Source: Pseudomonas sp. EpS/L25 (GTDB taxonomy: Bacteria; Pseudomonadota; Gammaproteobacteria; Pseudomonadales; Pseudomonadaceae). Taken from it: a DNA stretch of 53,550 nucleotides. The stretch is from the NCBI RefSeq assembly GCF_001512295.1, contig NZ_LNUP01000001.1, positions 1-53,550 on the forward strand, in the 5' to 3' direction. Below, one piece after another: positions 26,144-34,392 of this stretch. Below the pieces are notes generated by a model. It did no database searches. It saw only the letters and a list, made by a program, of their open reading frames with translations, and was not told where the DNA came from. Position 1 is the first letter of the stretch. Each line of letters starts with the position of its first letter. Both the position numbers and the translations under genes were made by a program.

Positions 26144-27921
26144 TGTTCGTCTGGGATGCCACCGAGCTTAACCCCGAACAAGCGGCTGCCGTCGAGGAAC
26201 CGTCGAGCGTTTTTCTTGTCGCCTGTCCGGGCAGCGGGAAGACACGCACGCTGACCTACAAAATTGCTTATGAGCTGTCCCGACGTACGGACAAGCGCAT
26301 CGTCGCAGCCATCACGTATACGCACCGGGCCGCTGACGAGATTCAGGAGCGCATCGAGGCCCTTGGTGTTGACACCACTGCCCTGTGGATCGGGACGATC
26401 CATGCGTTCTGTCTCGAATGGATCATCAAGCCTTACGGAATCTACGTCCCGGAACTGGCACGCGGGTACACGGTGTTGGATCGGCACGACCGAGAGAAGA
26501 TGCTTGAGCGGCTTTGCGAACCGTACCGCGGCGTGACCTTGTATGACTGCGACTATTACTTCGAAGAAGACAGTTACCGGCTGGGGTGTGCCGACACGTG
26601 GAAGCACGACACGATCCACAAGGTGCTGGCGGCCTACTTTCGAGAACTGGCGGACGCGAGACGAATCGATTTCGAGTTGATCCTCTGGTACTCCCAGGTG
26701 CTGATCCGAAATCGGCCGGATATCGCGGTGCTACTCTCCCAAGTCTTCTCCTATGTCCTCGTCGATGAGTACCAGGATACGAAGCGGATCCAATACAACT
26801 TGGTGGGGGCTATCCTGCGGGCAGGTGCCGGCCGCACCAAGGCGTTCATCGTGGGAGATCCCAACCAAGCGATCTACGGCTCGCTTGGCGGTTATGCCAT
26901 TTCGGTGTCGGATTTTCGCGCGCTCACGGGCATCCCCATTCAGGAGATGGCGTTGCGTTTGAACTACCGCTCAAGCGCAAGAATCATCGGGCACTTCTCC
27001 AACTTCAATGTGCACGCCACGGATATTGAGGGCGCCGGGAAGATGATCGGCTTTCCGAGCCAAGTCTCTTACAACCGACTCATTGCGCACGAAGACCTTC
27101 ACGATGAACTGGTCAGGCTCATTCAAAAGAACTTGGCGGAAGGACATGCGCCCGAAGAGATTTGCGTGCTGGCGCCGTGGTGGATCTTGCTGGCATCGAC
27201 CACCCGCAAACTTGTGGCGATGCTCCCTGAGCAGCAGTTCGACGGTCCGGGATTGGTGCCGTTCAGTAATGATACCGACAACTTTTGGTTCAAGCTCTCC
27301 AAGATATTGCTGACGGAGTCGTCGCCCCAGATGCTGGTGCGACGCATGCGATGGGCCAGGGACGTCATTGCCGACCTGCGAGATTTTGGCGTCGACACGG
27401 CGAGGATTACGCAGAGATCGCTGCTGCGGGAGTCCAACTCCCTCGCCATTACCGAAACAGACGGCTTGGCTTATCTGGACCAGGCGTTCGTCGCGTTGCT
27501 CACTCGCCTGGGAATCGAGCTGCGTGCTTTCCCCGCTCTGGTAGAGCATCGTGAGGCATTCTTTGCGAGTTCCCTGGCGCGGCTGGAGAAGCTGCAGAAA
27601 TCCGGCGCCGGCTACATCACCGATCTGTCGTTCTTCAAGAAGGTGTTCCGTGAACGGACTGGGATTACCGTGTCGACGATTCACGGGGTCAAGGGCGCGG
27701 AGTTTGACGTGGTCATCGCATTTGGTCTTCTCCAGGGCATGGTGCCCCACTTCAGCGAATCCGACGGTGATGTCTCAGCCAGCAAGCTGCTGTATGTCTT
27801 GGCCTCGCGCGCTCGAAAGCACTTGCATCTCATCTCGGAGGCCGGTCGCTCACGCGGAAGACATCGGAGCTACGAGCCCACCGAGGTTCTGGTTCGCTGT
27901 AAATTCGATTACAACGGGTAG
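26143..27921 (+). CDS. Gabija GajB-like UvrD/Rep-type helicase
   Basis: 592 residues. Superfamily 1A helicase motifs in order: Q-motif-like LNPEQAAAVE, Walker A ACPGSGKTRTL, AAITYTHRAA, Walker B LVDEYQDT, motif III VGDPNQAIYG, motif IV LNYRSSARI, motif V STIHGVKGAEFDVV and motif VI YVLASRAR. All look intact. In Gabija, GajB works with the OLD nuclease GajA as an anti-phage complex. Here the partner is truncated and upstream transcription is cut off by the IS palindrome, so the system is probably silent. Slightly longer than the reference GajB. Confidence 0.88.
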   Translation: MFVWDATELNPEQAAAVEEPSSVFLVACPGSGKTRTLTYKIAYELSRRTDKRIVAAITYTHRAADEIQERIEALGVDTTALWIGTIHAFCLEWIIKPYGIYVPELARGYTVLDRHDREKMLERLCEPYRGVTLYDCDYYFEEDSYRLGCADTWKHDTIHKVLAAYFRELADARRIDFELILWYSQVLIRNRPDIAVLLSQVFSYVLVDEYQDTKRIQYNLVGAILRAGAGRTKAFIVGDPNQAIYGSLGGYAISVSDFRALTGIPIQEMALRLNYRSSARIIGHFSNFNVHATDIEGAGKMIGFPSQVSYNRLIAHEDLHDELVRLIQKNLAEGHAPEEICVLAPWWILLASTTRKLVAMLPEQQFDGPGLVPFSNDTDNFWFKLSKILLTESSPQMLVRRMRWARDVIADLRDFGVDTARITQRSLLRESNSLAITETDGLAYLDQAFVALLTRLGIELRAFPALVEHREAFFASSLARLEKLQKSGAGYITDLSFFKKVFRERTGITVSTIHGVKGAEFDVVIAFGLLQGMVPHFSESDGDVSASKLLYVLASRARKHLHLISEAGRSRGRHRSYEPTEVLVRCKFDYNG

Positions 27922-28191
27922 TGAGGGCGGCGCAGCTATCGCAAGAGCGGTTTAGTCCCTACGGTACCAGACCTCGCGCCAGCGAGGTGATTGGCTCAAA
28001 AGTCAGCCAACGGCATGCTATTGGGGAGGTGCCTTAGAGGTACGAACGGCAGCATCGGGGCGTTTTCAGTCTCGCGGCCGACGTCAGCGTGCGACCGTAA
28101 TGAGCTGCCAAGCAGCCTTGAGACAGACCCGACAGATTCACCGCGCCGTGCAAGTCGTCTGGCAGGCGCGATCAAGATGGGAGTGGAGAAG

Positions 28192-28268
28192 TGGTGGGCC
28201 CTCCCGGGCTCGAACCGGGGACCGAGCGATTATGAGTCGCGCGCTCTAACCAACTGAGCTAAGGGCCC
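28192..28268 (-). tRNA. tRNA with CAU anticodon (Ile2 or Met)
   Basis: 77 bases including an encoded CCA. Acceptor GGGCCCT pairs with AGGGCCC; D arm GCTC/GAGC; anticodon loop CTCATAA (anticodon at 28234-28232); TpsiC loop GGTTCGAGCC. The anticodon arm GCGACTCATAATCGC resembles the Ile2 (lysidine-modified, ileX) type more than elongator Met, but this cannot be settled by eye. Its 3' end faces the Gabija remnant and its 5' side faces the ICE. Confidence 0.93.
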
Positions 28269-28278
28269 ACACCTGACC

Positions 28279-28307
28279 ATTGTCGCACACCGCTAACGCC
28301 TCAACAA
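28279..28307 (-). promoter_or_regulatory. tRNA promoter
   Basis: On the minus strand TTGTTG (28307-28302), a 17-base spacer and GACAAT (28284-28279) lie 10 bases before the tRNA. This marks chromosomal sequence up to at least 28310. Confidence 0.6.
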
Positions 28308-28328
28308 ACCGCTAAGGTCTTCATTCGG

Positions 28329-28336
28329 ATCAAAAA
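28329..28336 (-). other. Candidate ICE attachment-site core
   Basis: TTTTTGAT on the minus strand, within a 7-T run, differs by one base from the TTTTTCAT-type core remembered for Tn4371-family ICEs. It falls in the only free gap (28311-28379) between the tRNA promoter and the last ICE gene. The match is short; the assignment is tentative. Confidence 0.25.
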
Positions 28337-28379
28337 AAGCCGTTGCCACAGCGGTACGCTGACGGCCCGCGTTGGGCAC

Positions 28380-28955
28380 TCAGAGAATGGAGCCGTAAGC
28401 AGCAAGCACCTTGACCGTCTGGACCAGACCTTGGCGCAACAAGATGTCCAGGTAGGCGTCCACCTCGATCGCAGGGCTCTTCAACTGGGCCCGCTGACGC
28501 TGCGCCGCAGACACGACAGCCGCGGTATCCAGATCCAGCAGGTTGTCTACGAACTCATCGGGATGCTGCGATTCGATGCCGTAGGGAGCCAGCAACTCGG
28601 CGGGAAAATCCCGTTCGTTGAAGGTCACGATCACGCTGGCGCCGCAGCGAATCGCCGCGGCCAGGACATGGCAGTCGTCCGGGTCAGGCAGGTTCAGACC
28701 CGGTATGAGCGACTCGAACCCCTCCACCAGGCCGTCCGGGATGGCACGGTCCATCAGCTCGGACGTGCGGTCAACCTGCGCCTGGGTCAGGTCGGGCCGG
28801 TTGGCCAGCAGGTTCCGTTTCCATTCGTCGTGGATGGTCTGGCTCCATCGGGCGCGGAATCGACCGGACAGTCCCAGCCACATGAGGAAATCCCGCAATG
28901 GCGCAGGATAGAGAACGCATGCGTCGTAGACGGCGGTGAAGGGGGAATGCCTCAT
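28380..28955 (-). CDS. PIN-domain toxin
   Basis: 191 residues. PIN_3-type ribonuclease fold: the first aspartate lies in AVYDACVLYP, further acidic residues in LPDPDDCHVLAAAI and a final VTFNERDF. It probably cleaves RNA (type II VapC-like). The start overlaps the stop of the HTH partner by four bases (ATGA). Such PIN/HTH pairs are frequent in ICE backbones and could stabilise the element. It is the last ICE gene before the tRNA. Confidence 0.88.
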   Translation of the reverse strand: MRHSPFTAVYDACVLYPAPLRDFLMWLGLSGRFRARWSQTIHDEWKRNLLANRPDLTQAQVDRTSELMDRAIPDGLVEGFESLIPGLNLPDPDDCHVLAAAIRCGASVIVTFNERDFPAELLAPYGIESQHPDEFVDNLLDLDTAAVVSAAQRQRAQLKSPAIEVDAYLDILLRQGLVQTVKVLAAYGSIL

Positions 28956-29419
28956 TCGTACCCCATCTGCAACTCCTGCGACTGCCGGGCAAGTTCAGCC
29001 ATGGCCTCCTCGCTGGCACGTTCGCGCGCTTCCTTGTACCGCATCAGATCGGCAAAACGTACTCTGCGGTGCTTGCCGGTCCGCTGGAAAGGCAGCGCCC
29101 CCTCTTCGAGCAGCTTGACGAAATGAGGCCGAGAGACGTTGAGTAGATCGGCCCCCTCTTGGGTCGTCAGTTCCGCATGGACAGGCACCACCTTGACGGC
29201 ATTGCCATCGGCCAGTTCGGCCAGGATATCCACCAGCAAGCGTAGCGCCGAGGTGGGCAACTCCACCTGGTGCGCCTGCTGCTGGTCATCGAAGATCTGA
29301 ATGTGCTGCGTCTCGAATTGGGTCGCCAAGTAGGCCGCCAGGGCCCGCTGCCCCTGCACGGCGGCCTTCACCTCGCCTTCGGCGGGCAAGCTCATCTTGA
29401 ATTGGGCGGCGGCGGTCAT
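28952..29419 (-). CDS. HTH (excisionase-type) antitoxin of the PIN pair
   Basis: 155 residues. The C-terminal half carries a MerR/excisionase-like HTH_17 (LTTQEGADLLNVSRPHFVKL then RVRFADLMRYKE). The N-terminal half is acidic and probably the toxin-binding or dimer region. First gene of the pair, four-base overlap with the toxin. It likely neutralises the PIN protein and represses the operon. ATG 29419 has AGGAG upstream. Confidence 0.85.
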   Translation of the reverse strand: MTAAAQFKMSLPAEGEVKAAVQGQRALAAYLATQFETQHIQIFDDQQQAHQVELPTSALRLLVDILAELADGNAVKVVPVHAELTTQEGADLLNVSRPHFVKLLEEGALPFQRTGKHRRVRFADLMRYKEARERASEEAMAELARQSQELQMGYE

Positions 29420-29515
29420 GGTCGGCTCCTGGGCAATAACGTCGCAGCCAGTCTAATCGGAATAAACGAAAAACGAAACAATCGAAACGCGCCCTGACCA
29501 ATGCCCCTGGCTCCA

Positions 29516-29734
29516 TCATCTTGCAGCCCGTCTAAAGCTACGGTCTCCCGCCATGAAGGCTTCCAGCATGTGCGGGATCAGCGTCACGGCATCGACTGCT
29601 TCGCCGTAGGTCTCGGCGTGCAACGCTGCGTAGCGGTCGAGGTCGGCCTTCAGGCCGGCTGGACACATGAATGTCAGCTTGACGCTTTCGGTCTTGGGCA
29701 GTGGCCCCAGCCGCAGCTTCTTGGTCGTGCTCAT
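29516..29734 (-). CDS. DUF2274 protein
   Basis: 72 residues, MSTTKKLRLGPLPKTESVKL ... GLKADLDRYAALHAETYG. It matches the DUF2274 family that almost always follows trbI in Tn4371-like ICEs; a small RHH-like DNA-binding fold is possible. Its start overlaps the trbI stop by four bases. Function unknown. Confidence 0.88.
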   Translation of the reverse strand: MSTTKKLRLGPLPKTESVKLTFMCPAGLKADLDRYAALHAETYGEAVDAVTLIPHMLEAFMAGDRSFRRAAR

Positions 29735-31005
29735 CGCGAAGTCCCCCGGTTGAAGAAGAGTGGTTGATACGGACGCAGCACCAGGTCCCGATTGACGATG
29801 ATACGAACCGGCAGGCCGGGCCGCTCCGTCAGGGTGGGCTGGATGTTCATGTTGCGGCGGGTCATCTCTTGCCCGACCTGGTTCACGCTGTCCTGCAAGC
29901 CGTCGCGCCCGGCGATGACGATGCGATCGCCGCCTTGCCGGTTCTCCGGCGCGGCCAGCTCAGCGCCGACGCCCAGCAGTGTCGTCAGCGCCGCGCCAGC
30001 GAAGACGCGGCCCCAGTGGTAGTCCACGTCGTCCTCCAGGCCCGCATAGCCGCCCGGGTCGGTGCCGGCGAGGTTGTCGAGCGTGAGCGAGGAGGTGTCG
30101 GGCAGGATGATCCGGTTCCACACCACCTGCACACGACTCTGGCCATAGGCGATCTGGCTGTTGTACTTGCCCAGGATGCGCGAACCCTGCGGGATCAGCA
30201 GGAAGTGGCCGGTGGCGGTGTCGTAGACCGGTTCCGTCACCGTCGCGATCACGTCGCCCGGAAGATCGGACTTGATGCCGGTCACCAGCGCACCGGCAAT
30301 CACCGTGCCGGCCATTACCTGATAGGGCGACGTTGGTAGCGCTAGATCGCCGGAATTGCGGGTCTCCGTAGAGCCGGCTTTCTGGAACGCCTCTTTCTGG
30401 TCTTGCCGGTTCTGTAAGGCGGTCGGATCGGCAGGCTGAGCCGCTGTCGACGCCGGGCCCGCGGCCATCGGGTCGAATCCCGCCTGGGCAGCGAGGCCAG
30501 GCGCGGGCGCGATCTGCGACTGTGGCACGGACGCGGCCTTCTGCGAACCTGAGCGGAAGAACACCGGTGAGGCCGCCGCCGATTCGGCTTCTTTGCGTAG
30601 CTCGTCGTTGGGGTCATGGCCGGGGGGCTCGTAGGTGGCCGTCGCCGCCGGCTGCTGCGACTTCACGATGGCCGGGCCAAGATCGCCCGGCAATGGCGGC
30701 CCCAACTCCGGCACTGTGGGCGGCAGCTTGGTGTAGTCCGACGGCAGCGCATTAAGCCCTTCGGACTTCGACACGCGATCCACGTTGTATAGCTCGGTCT
30801 GTTCGCCAGCACCGTGCCGTTGCGGTTGCAGGGACCACATCAGCGCGCCGAGCACGCCGACCGACAGGCCGCCAGTGAGGATAGCCAGCGTGCGCCGGTT
30901 TAGGCGCGTGACCGGGCGCGGCTGGGCGCGGAGCGCCACCGCCTCGGGCGCCAGCTTGTCCGTCGCCTGCGGCGCCGTGCGGTCGCGAGTATCGTCCTGG
31001 CCCAT
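29731..31005 (-). CDS. trbI: TrbI (VirB10-like) mating-pore protein
   Basis: 424 residues. Short cytoplasmic N-terminus, one membrane segment near residues 45-60 (TLAILTGGLSVGVLGALMW), a proline-rich periplasmic linker and a C-terminal VirB10/TrbI beta-barrel domain (MAGTVIAGALVTGIKSDLPG, LIPQGSRILGKYNSQIAYGQ). It spans the periplasm and links inner and outer membrane parts of the type IV secretion channel. Two bases after trbG. Confidence 0.95.
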   Translation of the reverse strand: MGQDDTRDRTAPQATDKLAPEAVALRAQPRPVTRLNRRTLAILTGGLSVGVLGALMWSLQPQRHGAGEQTELYNVDRVSKSEGLNALPSDYTKLPPTVPELGPPLPGDLGPAIVKSQQPAATATYEPPGHDPNDELRKEAESAAASPVFFRSGSQKAASVPQSQIAPAPGLAAQAGFDPMAAGPASTAAQPADPTALQNRQDQKEAFQKAGSTETRNSGDLALPTSPYQVMAGTVIAGALVTGIKSDLPGDVIATVTEPVYDTATGHFLLIPQGSRILGKYNSQIAYGQSRVQVVWNRIILPDTSSLTLDNLAGTDPGGYAGLEDDVDYHWGRVFAGAALTTLLGVGAELAAPENRQGGDRIVIAGRDGLQDSVNQVGQEMTRRNMNIQPTLTERPGLPVRIIVNRDLVLRPYQPLFFNRGTSR

Positions 31006-31007
31006 GG

Positions 31008-32000
31008 TCAGTTCCTCCGTGCCACGCCATCGGTGCGCTCGATCCGTACCACGTCGCCCTTATCACCTCCCAGGCGCAGTTCGGCGGCGCCGAACAGCCG
31101 ATCCACGACGTAGTACGGCGAGCGGAAGCGGTAATTCACCAGTTGCCCGTCGCCTTCTGGCCCGATCACAAACAGGGGCGGCAGCTCGCCTTGGGCGATG
31201 CCGCCGGGGAACTGGATATAGACCTTCTGGCCGTCGTCGAAGACGCGCAGTGGTTTCCACGGCGGATTGCTGCCGCTGATCGCATAGCGGAAGCGCAGAT
31301 TCTCCAACGCCAGCCCGGTATCGACCGGCGCGGCGGCATTGGCCGCCTGCGCCTGGCGCTGCAAGGCCAGCATTCGGTCGCGCGGGTATTCCCAGGACAC
31401 CGATGCCATCCACGTCTTGTCTGTGGAAGTCAGCTCCAGCAGGTACGTCCTGCGACTGGTGGTGATGACGAGATTGGTCTTGAGGCCCGAGCGAATCGGC
31501 TTGACCAGCACGTTCACGCGCAGGTCGGCGCCGCTGCCGCTGGACGTGTCGCCCACGATCCAGCGCACGGTATCGCCGGCGGCCACCGTCACCAGTTCCT
31601 CGCCCGGCTGCAGGGAAATCAGGGTCACGCGGCCAACGGCCGCATAGACCTGATACAGCGCGCCATCGCTGAAAGGCCACACCTGAATCGCGTTGACGTA
31701 GCCTTCGCGCGTGGGCGCGACGCGTGCCTCGGCATTGGCGCGCGAGACACGCACTGTCTCATCGAGCGGCTCCGGTGCTGACTTGGTGTCCTCCGGCTCC
31801 GGCAGTGGCTTCATCGGCGCCGGCATCGGCAGCACCTTGGGTACCTCCACCACCTCGACCGGCTTGGGCGGTTCGGGCAGCGGCTGCGCCTGCACCGGCT
31901 CATCGAGCGAGATGGACGGTGGCGACTTGCCCTGTGAGGCGCAGCCTGCAAGGGTCAGCAGGATCAACGACAAAGCGCAACAACGGATAGGTAGGTTCAC
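31008..32000 (-). CDS. trbG: TrbG (VirB9-like) mating-pore protein
   Basis: 330 residues from the GTG at 32000, which overlaps the trbF stop (GTGA). This start gives a lipoprotein-type leader (LSLILLTLAGCAS). The core shows the VirB9 pattern (VWPFSDGALYQVYAAVGRVT, LEPGE-like LQPGEELVTV, WKPLRVFDDGQKVYIQFPG). An outer-membrane-complex protein of the type IV secretion system. A start at 32039 would hide the signal peptide and is rejected. Confidence 0.94.
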   Translation of the reverse strand: MNLPIRCCALSLILLTLAGCASQGKSPPSISLDEPVQAQPLPEPPKPVEVVEVPKVLPMPAPMKPLPEPEDTKSAPEPLDETVRVSRANAEARVAPTREGYVNAIQVWPFSDGALYQVYAAVGRVTLISLQPGEELVTVAAGDTVRWIVGDTSSGSGADLRVNVLVKPIRSGLKTNLVITTSRRTYLLELTSTDKTWMASVSWEYPRDRMLALQRQAQAANAAAPVDTGLALENLRFRYAISGSNPPWKPLRVFDDGQKVYIQFPGGIAQGELPPLFVIGPEGDGQLVNYRFRSPYYVVDRLFGAAELRLGGDKGDVVRIERTDGVARRN

Positions 32001-32698
32001 GGCTTGGCTCCTTCGACAGCATCCAGTTCGCGGCTCCACGACAGGCCATTGATGTAGATACCCAGCGGGTTCTTGCGCAGGCGCTGTTCTGTACGTGGGG
32101 GCTGCAGGACGGTGGTAAGCACGGCGGTCCAGCGCTCGGTGCCAGCGGAGGCGCCATTGACGAACCGTTGTTCCGTCCAGCGCACGTTGAAAGACGTGTC
32201 GCTGGCACGGGTCACGCTGGTGATCTGCACCGTCACCGACTCTTTGCCAATGCGCGAAAACGGGTCGTGGGCACGGGCATACTCATTGAGCAGCGCTGCG
32301 CCTTTGTCGGTCGTGTAGTCGTAGGCATCGAGCCAGTTCTGGCGCACGACAACGGGATCGACGGACAGTGAGCGCACCAGCGTGACGAAGCGCGCGAGGT
32401 GATAGGCGATCTGCGCATCGGTGGGTTTGTATGGGGTGATGGCTTCGCCCACGGCGCGCACCTTCTCCCTGTCCACTTCGACGACATAGGGCGTGACGAT
32501 CGATTGCCCGGAGCGCCAGACGTAGGCACCGCTCATCAGCAGGGTCAGCAGCAGACAGCCGAACGCCATCAACCGCCAATGCTTCGCTTGCACGCGTGAG
32601 GAGCCGATACGGTCGTCCCACACCTGGCTGGCCGCTTGGTAAGGGGTGGCAGGCTGTGGTGTGTCGGCATAGCGCACCCGCGGTCTTTTGAATCGCAT
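31997..32698 (-). CDS. trbF: TrbF (VirB8-like) inner-membrane protein
   Basis: 233 residues. One membrane segment near residues 45-65 (LMAFGCLLLTLLMSGAYVW), then a periplasmic VirB8-type domain (TPYVVEVDREKVRAVGEAI, VRTPY-like elements and the C-terminal NPLGIYINGLSWSREL). It joins the inner-membrane platform to the core complex. Overlaps trbG by four bases. Confidence 0.95.
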   Translation of the reverse strand: MRFKRPRVRYADTPQPATPYQAASQVWDDRIGSSRVQAKHWRLMAFGCLLLTLLMSGAYVWRSGQSIVTPYVVEVDREKVRAVGEAITPYKPTDAQIAYHLARFVTLVRSLSVDPVVVRQNWLDAYDYTTDKGAALLNEYARAHDPFSRIGKESVTVQITSVTRASDTSFNVRWTEQRFVNGASAGTERWTAVLTTVLQPPRTEQRLRKNPLGIYINGLSWSRELDAVEGAKP

Positions 32699-32722
32699 GG
32701 TTAGTTCTCCTTGTGAATCGCT

Positions 32723-34084
32723 TCAGTCGTCAGAGCCACGCAGGCTCGGGCCTTGCCCCGAGCCGCCACCGTCGCCACCGCGCAGCGTGTGCGCGGCGGT
32801 GGTGGCGGCATGGGTGAGTTGCTGGCGGCGATGCAGCCGCTTTGCCCAGGCGGGTTGGCCTGGCTGCTGTGCGGCGTCTCCGTGGGGGGCGTGGCCCGTT
32901 GAGGCGCTCGCGTCGTCCGCCGAGCCGTTCCAGCCAGCAAGGAACGGAGCGGCCATCCGTTGTCCGGCAGCGGACGCACGGGATGCGGCGGCGCGTCCGG
33001 CGGACTGCACGCCGGTCTTGGCGACGTTGCCCACGCCTGCCATCGCGCCCTTTGCACCGCCGCCAGCCGCGCTGGAACCGGCCTGAAACGCCGACTTCGC
33101 ACTGCTGGCCGCCGCGGTGGCGGTACGCGCACCAGAGCCGGCCAGCCTGGCGGCGGCCGGGGCCAGGCGCGCCCCGGCCATGACGGCACTGCCCACGCCG
33201 GTTGCGGCAGCGCCGATGACAACGCCCGTGCCGACGGCGCCTACCGCAGCACCCGCCATCGCGCCTGCGCCAAGTTGCGGCGCGCCGGACACCAGGCCGG
33301 TCGCGATGCCTGGCCCGTAGATGCCGAGCGCCAGCAAGGCGAGTGAGGCCAGCATCAGGACCAGCGCATGGTCGATGGAGGGCTCGTCGGGATGTACCTG
33401 GAACTCGGCGAACAGGCCCGAGCCGATGCCGACGATCACGGCGAGCACCAGCACCTTGACGCCCGTCGACACCACGTTGCCCAGGACCTTCTCCGCCAAG
33501 AACGCGGTCTTGTTCCAGAGCGCGAACGGCACCAATACGAATCCGGCGAGCGTGGTCAGCTTGAACTCGATCAACGTGATGAACAGTTGGATCGCCAGTA
33601 CGAAGAAGCTCAGCACCACGACCAACCAAGCCAGCAGCATCACCACCACCGGCGTGATGTTGATGAACACCTCCGGGAATCCCACCAACTCTTTGAGCTG
33701 GTCCAAGATCGGCGCGGCCGCGTCTACACCGACCTTGGCCAGGCGACCAGGCTGCAGGAAGTTCTCCATCGTCAGGGTCGAACCGCTGGCTTGAAGCCCC
33801 AGGCCGGCGAAAGAGCGGAACACGATCCCGGCCAGCCAGTTGAAGTTGTTGAGGATGTAGGCGAAGGCACCGACGTAGAGGGTTTTGCGCAGCAGCTTGG
33901 CGAGCACTTCCTCACCTTGGCCAGTGGCATGGCTCATCGCCCAATACAGGCCGACGAGGGTCATGTCGATCACCACCAGTGTGGCGGTCAGGTACGCCAC
34001 CTCACCCCGCAGCAGGCCAAAGCCGGAGTCGATGTAACGCGCGAAGGTGTCGAGGAAGCGATCGATGATGGTCAAGTCGTTCAT
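32723..34084 (-). CDS. trbL: TrbL (VirB6-like) inner-membrane channel protein
   Basis: 453 residues. Multiple hydrophobic segments between residues ~25 and 265 (TATLVVIDMTLVGLYWAM, VVVMLLAWLVVVLSFFVLA), then a long Ala/Gly/Ser-rich low-complexity C-terminal tail (about 270-450) typical of TrbL. Forms the inner-membrane pore of the mating apparatus. Its ATG overlaps the natural stop of the preceding exclusion-lipoprotein frame by four bases. Confidence 0.95.
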   Translation of the reverse strand: MNDLTIIDRFLDTFARYIDSGFGLLRGEVAYLTATLVVIDMTLVGLYWAMSHATGQGEEVLAKLLRKTLYVGAFAYILNNFNWLAGIVFRSFAGLGLQASGSTLTMENFLQPGRLAKVGVDAAAPILDQLKELVGFPEVFINITPVVVMLLAWLVVVLSFFVLAIQLFITLIEFKLTTLAGFVLVPFALWNKTAFLAEKVLGNVVSTGVKVLVLAVIVGIGSGLFAEFQVHPDEPSIDHALVLMLASLALLALGIYGPGIATGLVSGAPQLGAGAMAGAAVGAVGTGVVIGAAATGVGSAVMAGARLAPAAARLAGSGARTATAAASSAKSAFQAGSSAAGGGAKGAMAGVGNVAKTGVQSAGRAAASRASAAGQRMAAPFLAGWNGSADDASASTGHAPHGDAAQQPGQPAWAKRLHRRQQLTHAATTAAHTLRGGDGGGSGQGPSLRGSDD

Positions 34085-34382
34085 CGCGCATCCTCTGCCG
34101 TCGGCTCATCAAAGCTCGCCGGGATTGGCGTAGATCGGCCAGGGATCGGTACTCGTCCGGCCCGGTCTGTCCGGCGAAGAAGCGTTGTTGGAATGCCTCG
34201 GCCGCCGCGCGGCAGGCGTACTCGCCGGTTGCTTGCCAATCGGTGGCGCATCGCGCCCGCAGCGCTTGGAGCCGCGCTGGATCGGCCGCTAGGGCAGCGG
34301 CAAGAGGCTCGTTCTGCTGCGGCTCGAATGACAGGCTGCAGGCGGCTAGCAGCAGGGGCCACAGGAGGAATGCAGAGCGCAT
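34081..34382 (-). pseudogene. Exclusion-type small lipoprotein (TrbK/Eex-like), probably frameshifted
   Basis: The first ~75 residues are a lipoprotein with lipobox LLLAACS and cysteine-rich body (RARCATDWQATGEYACR), in the position held by TrbK/EexN-like entry-exclusion proteins between trbJ and trbL. After FFAGQTGPDEYRSLAD the open frame runs on into trbL to 34002. In the next frame, however, the sequence continues as TPIPASFDEPTAEDAR and ends with a TGA overlapping the trbL ATG by four bases, exactly like every other junction of this operon. A one-base frameshift near 34130-34145 is the simplest explanation. Confidence 0.65.
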
Positions 34383-34392
34383 GGTCGCCTCC

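Noticed and set aside
27991-28257. Plus-strand open frame of 88 residues ending ALPGSNRGPSDYESRALTN
   Set aside because: Its end is the antisense translation of the tRNA at 28192-28268, a well-known false gene; the remainder has no motif.
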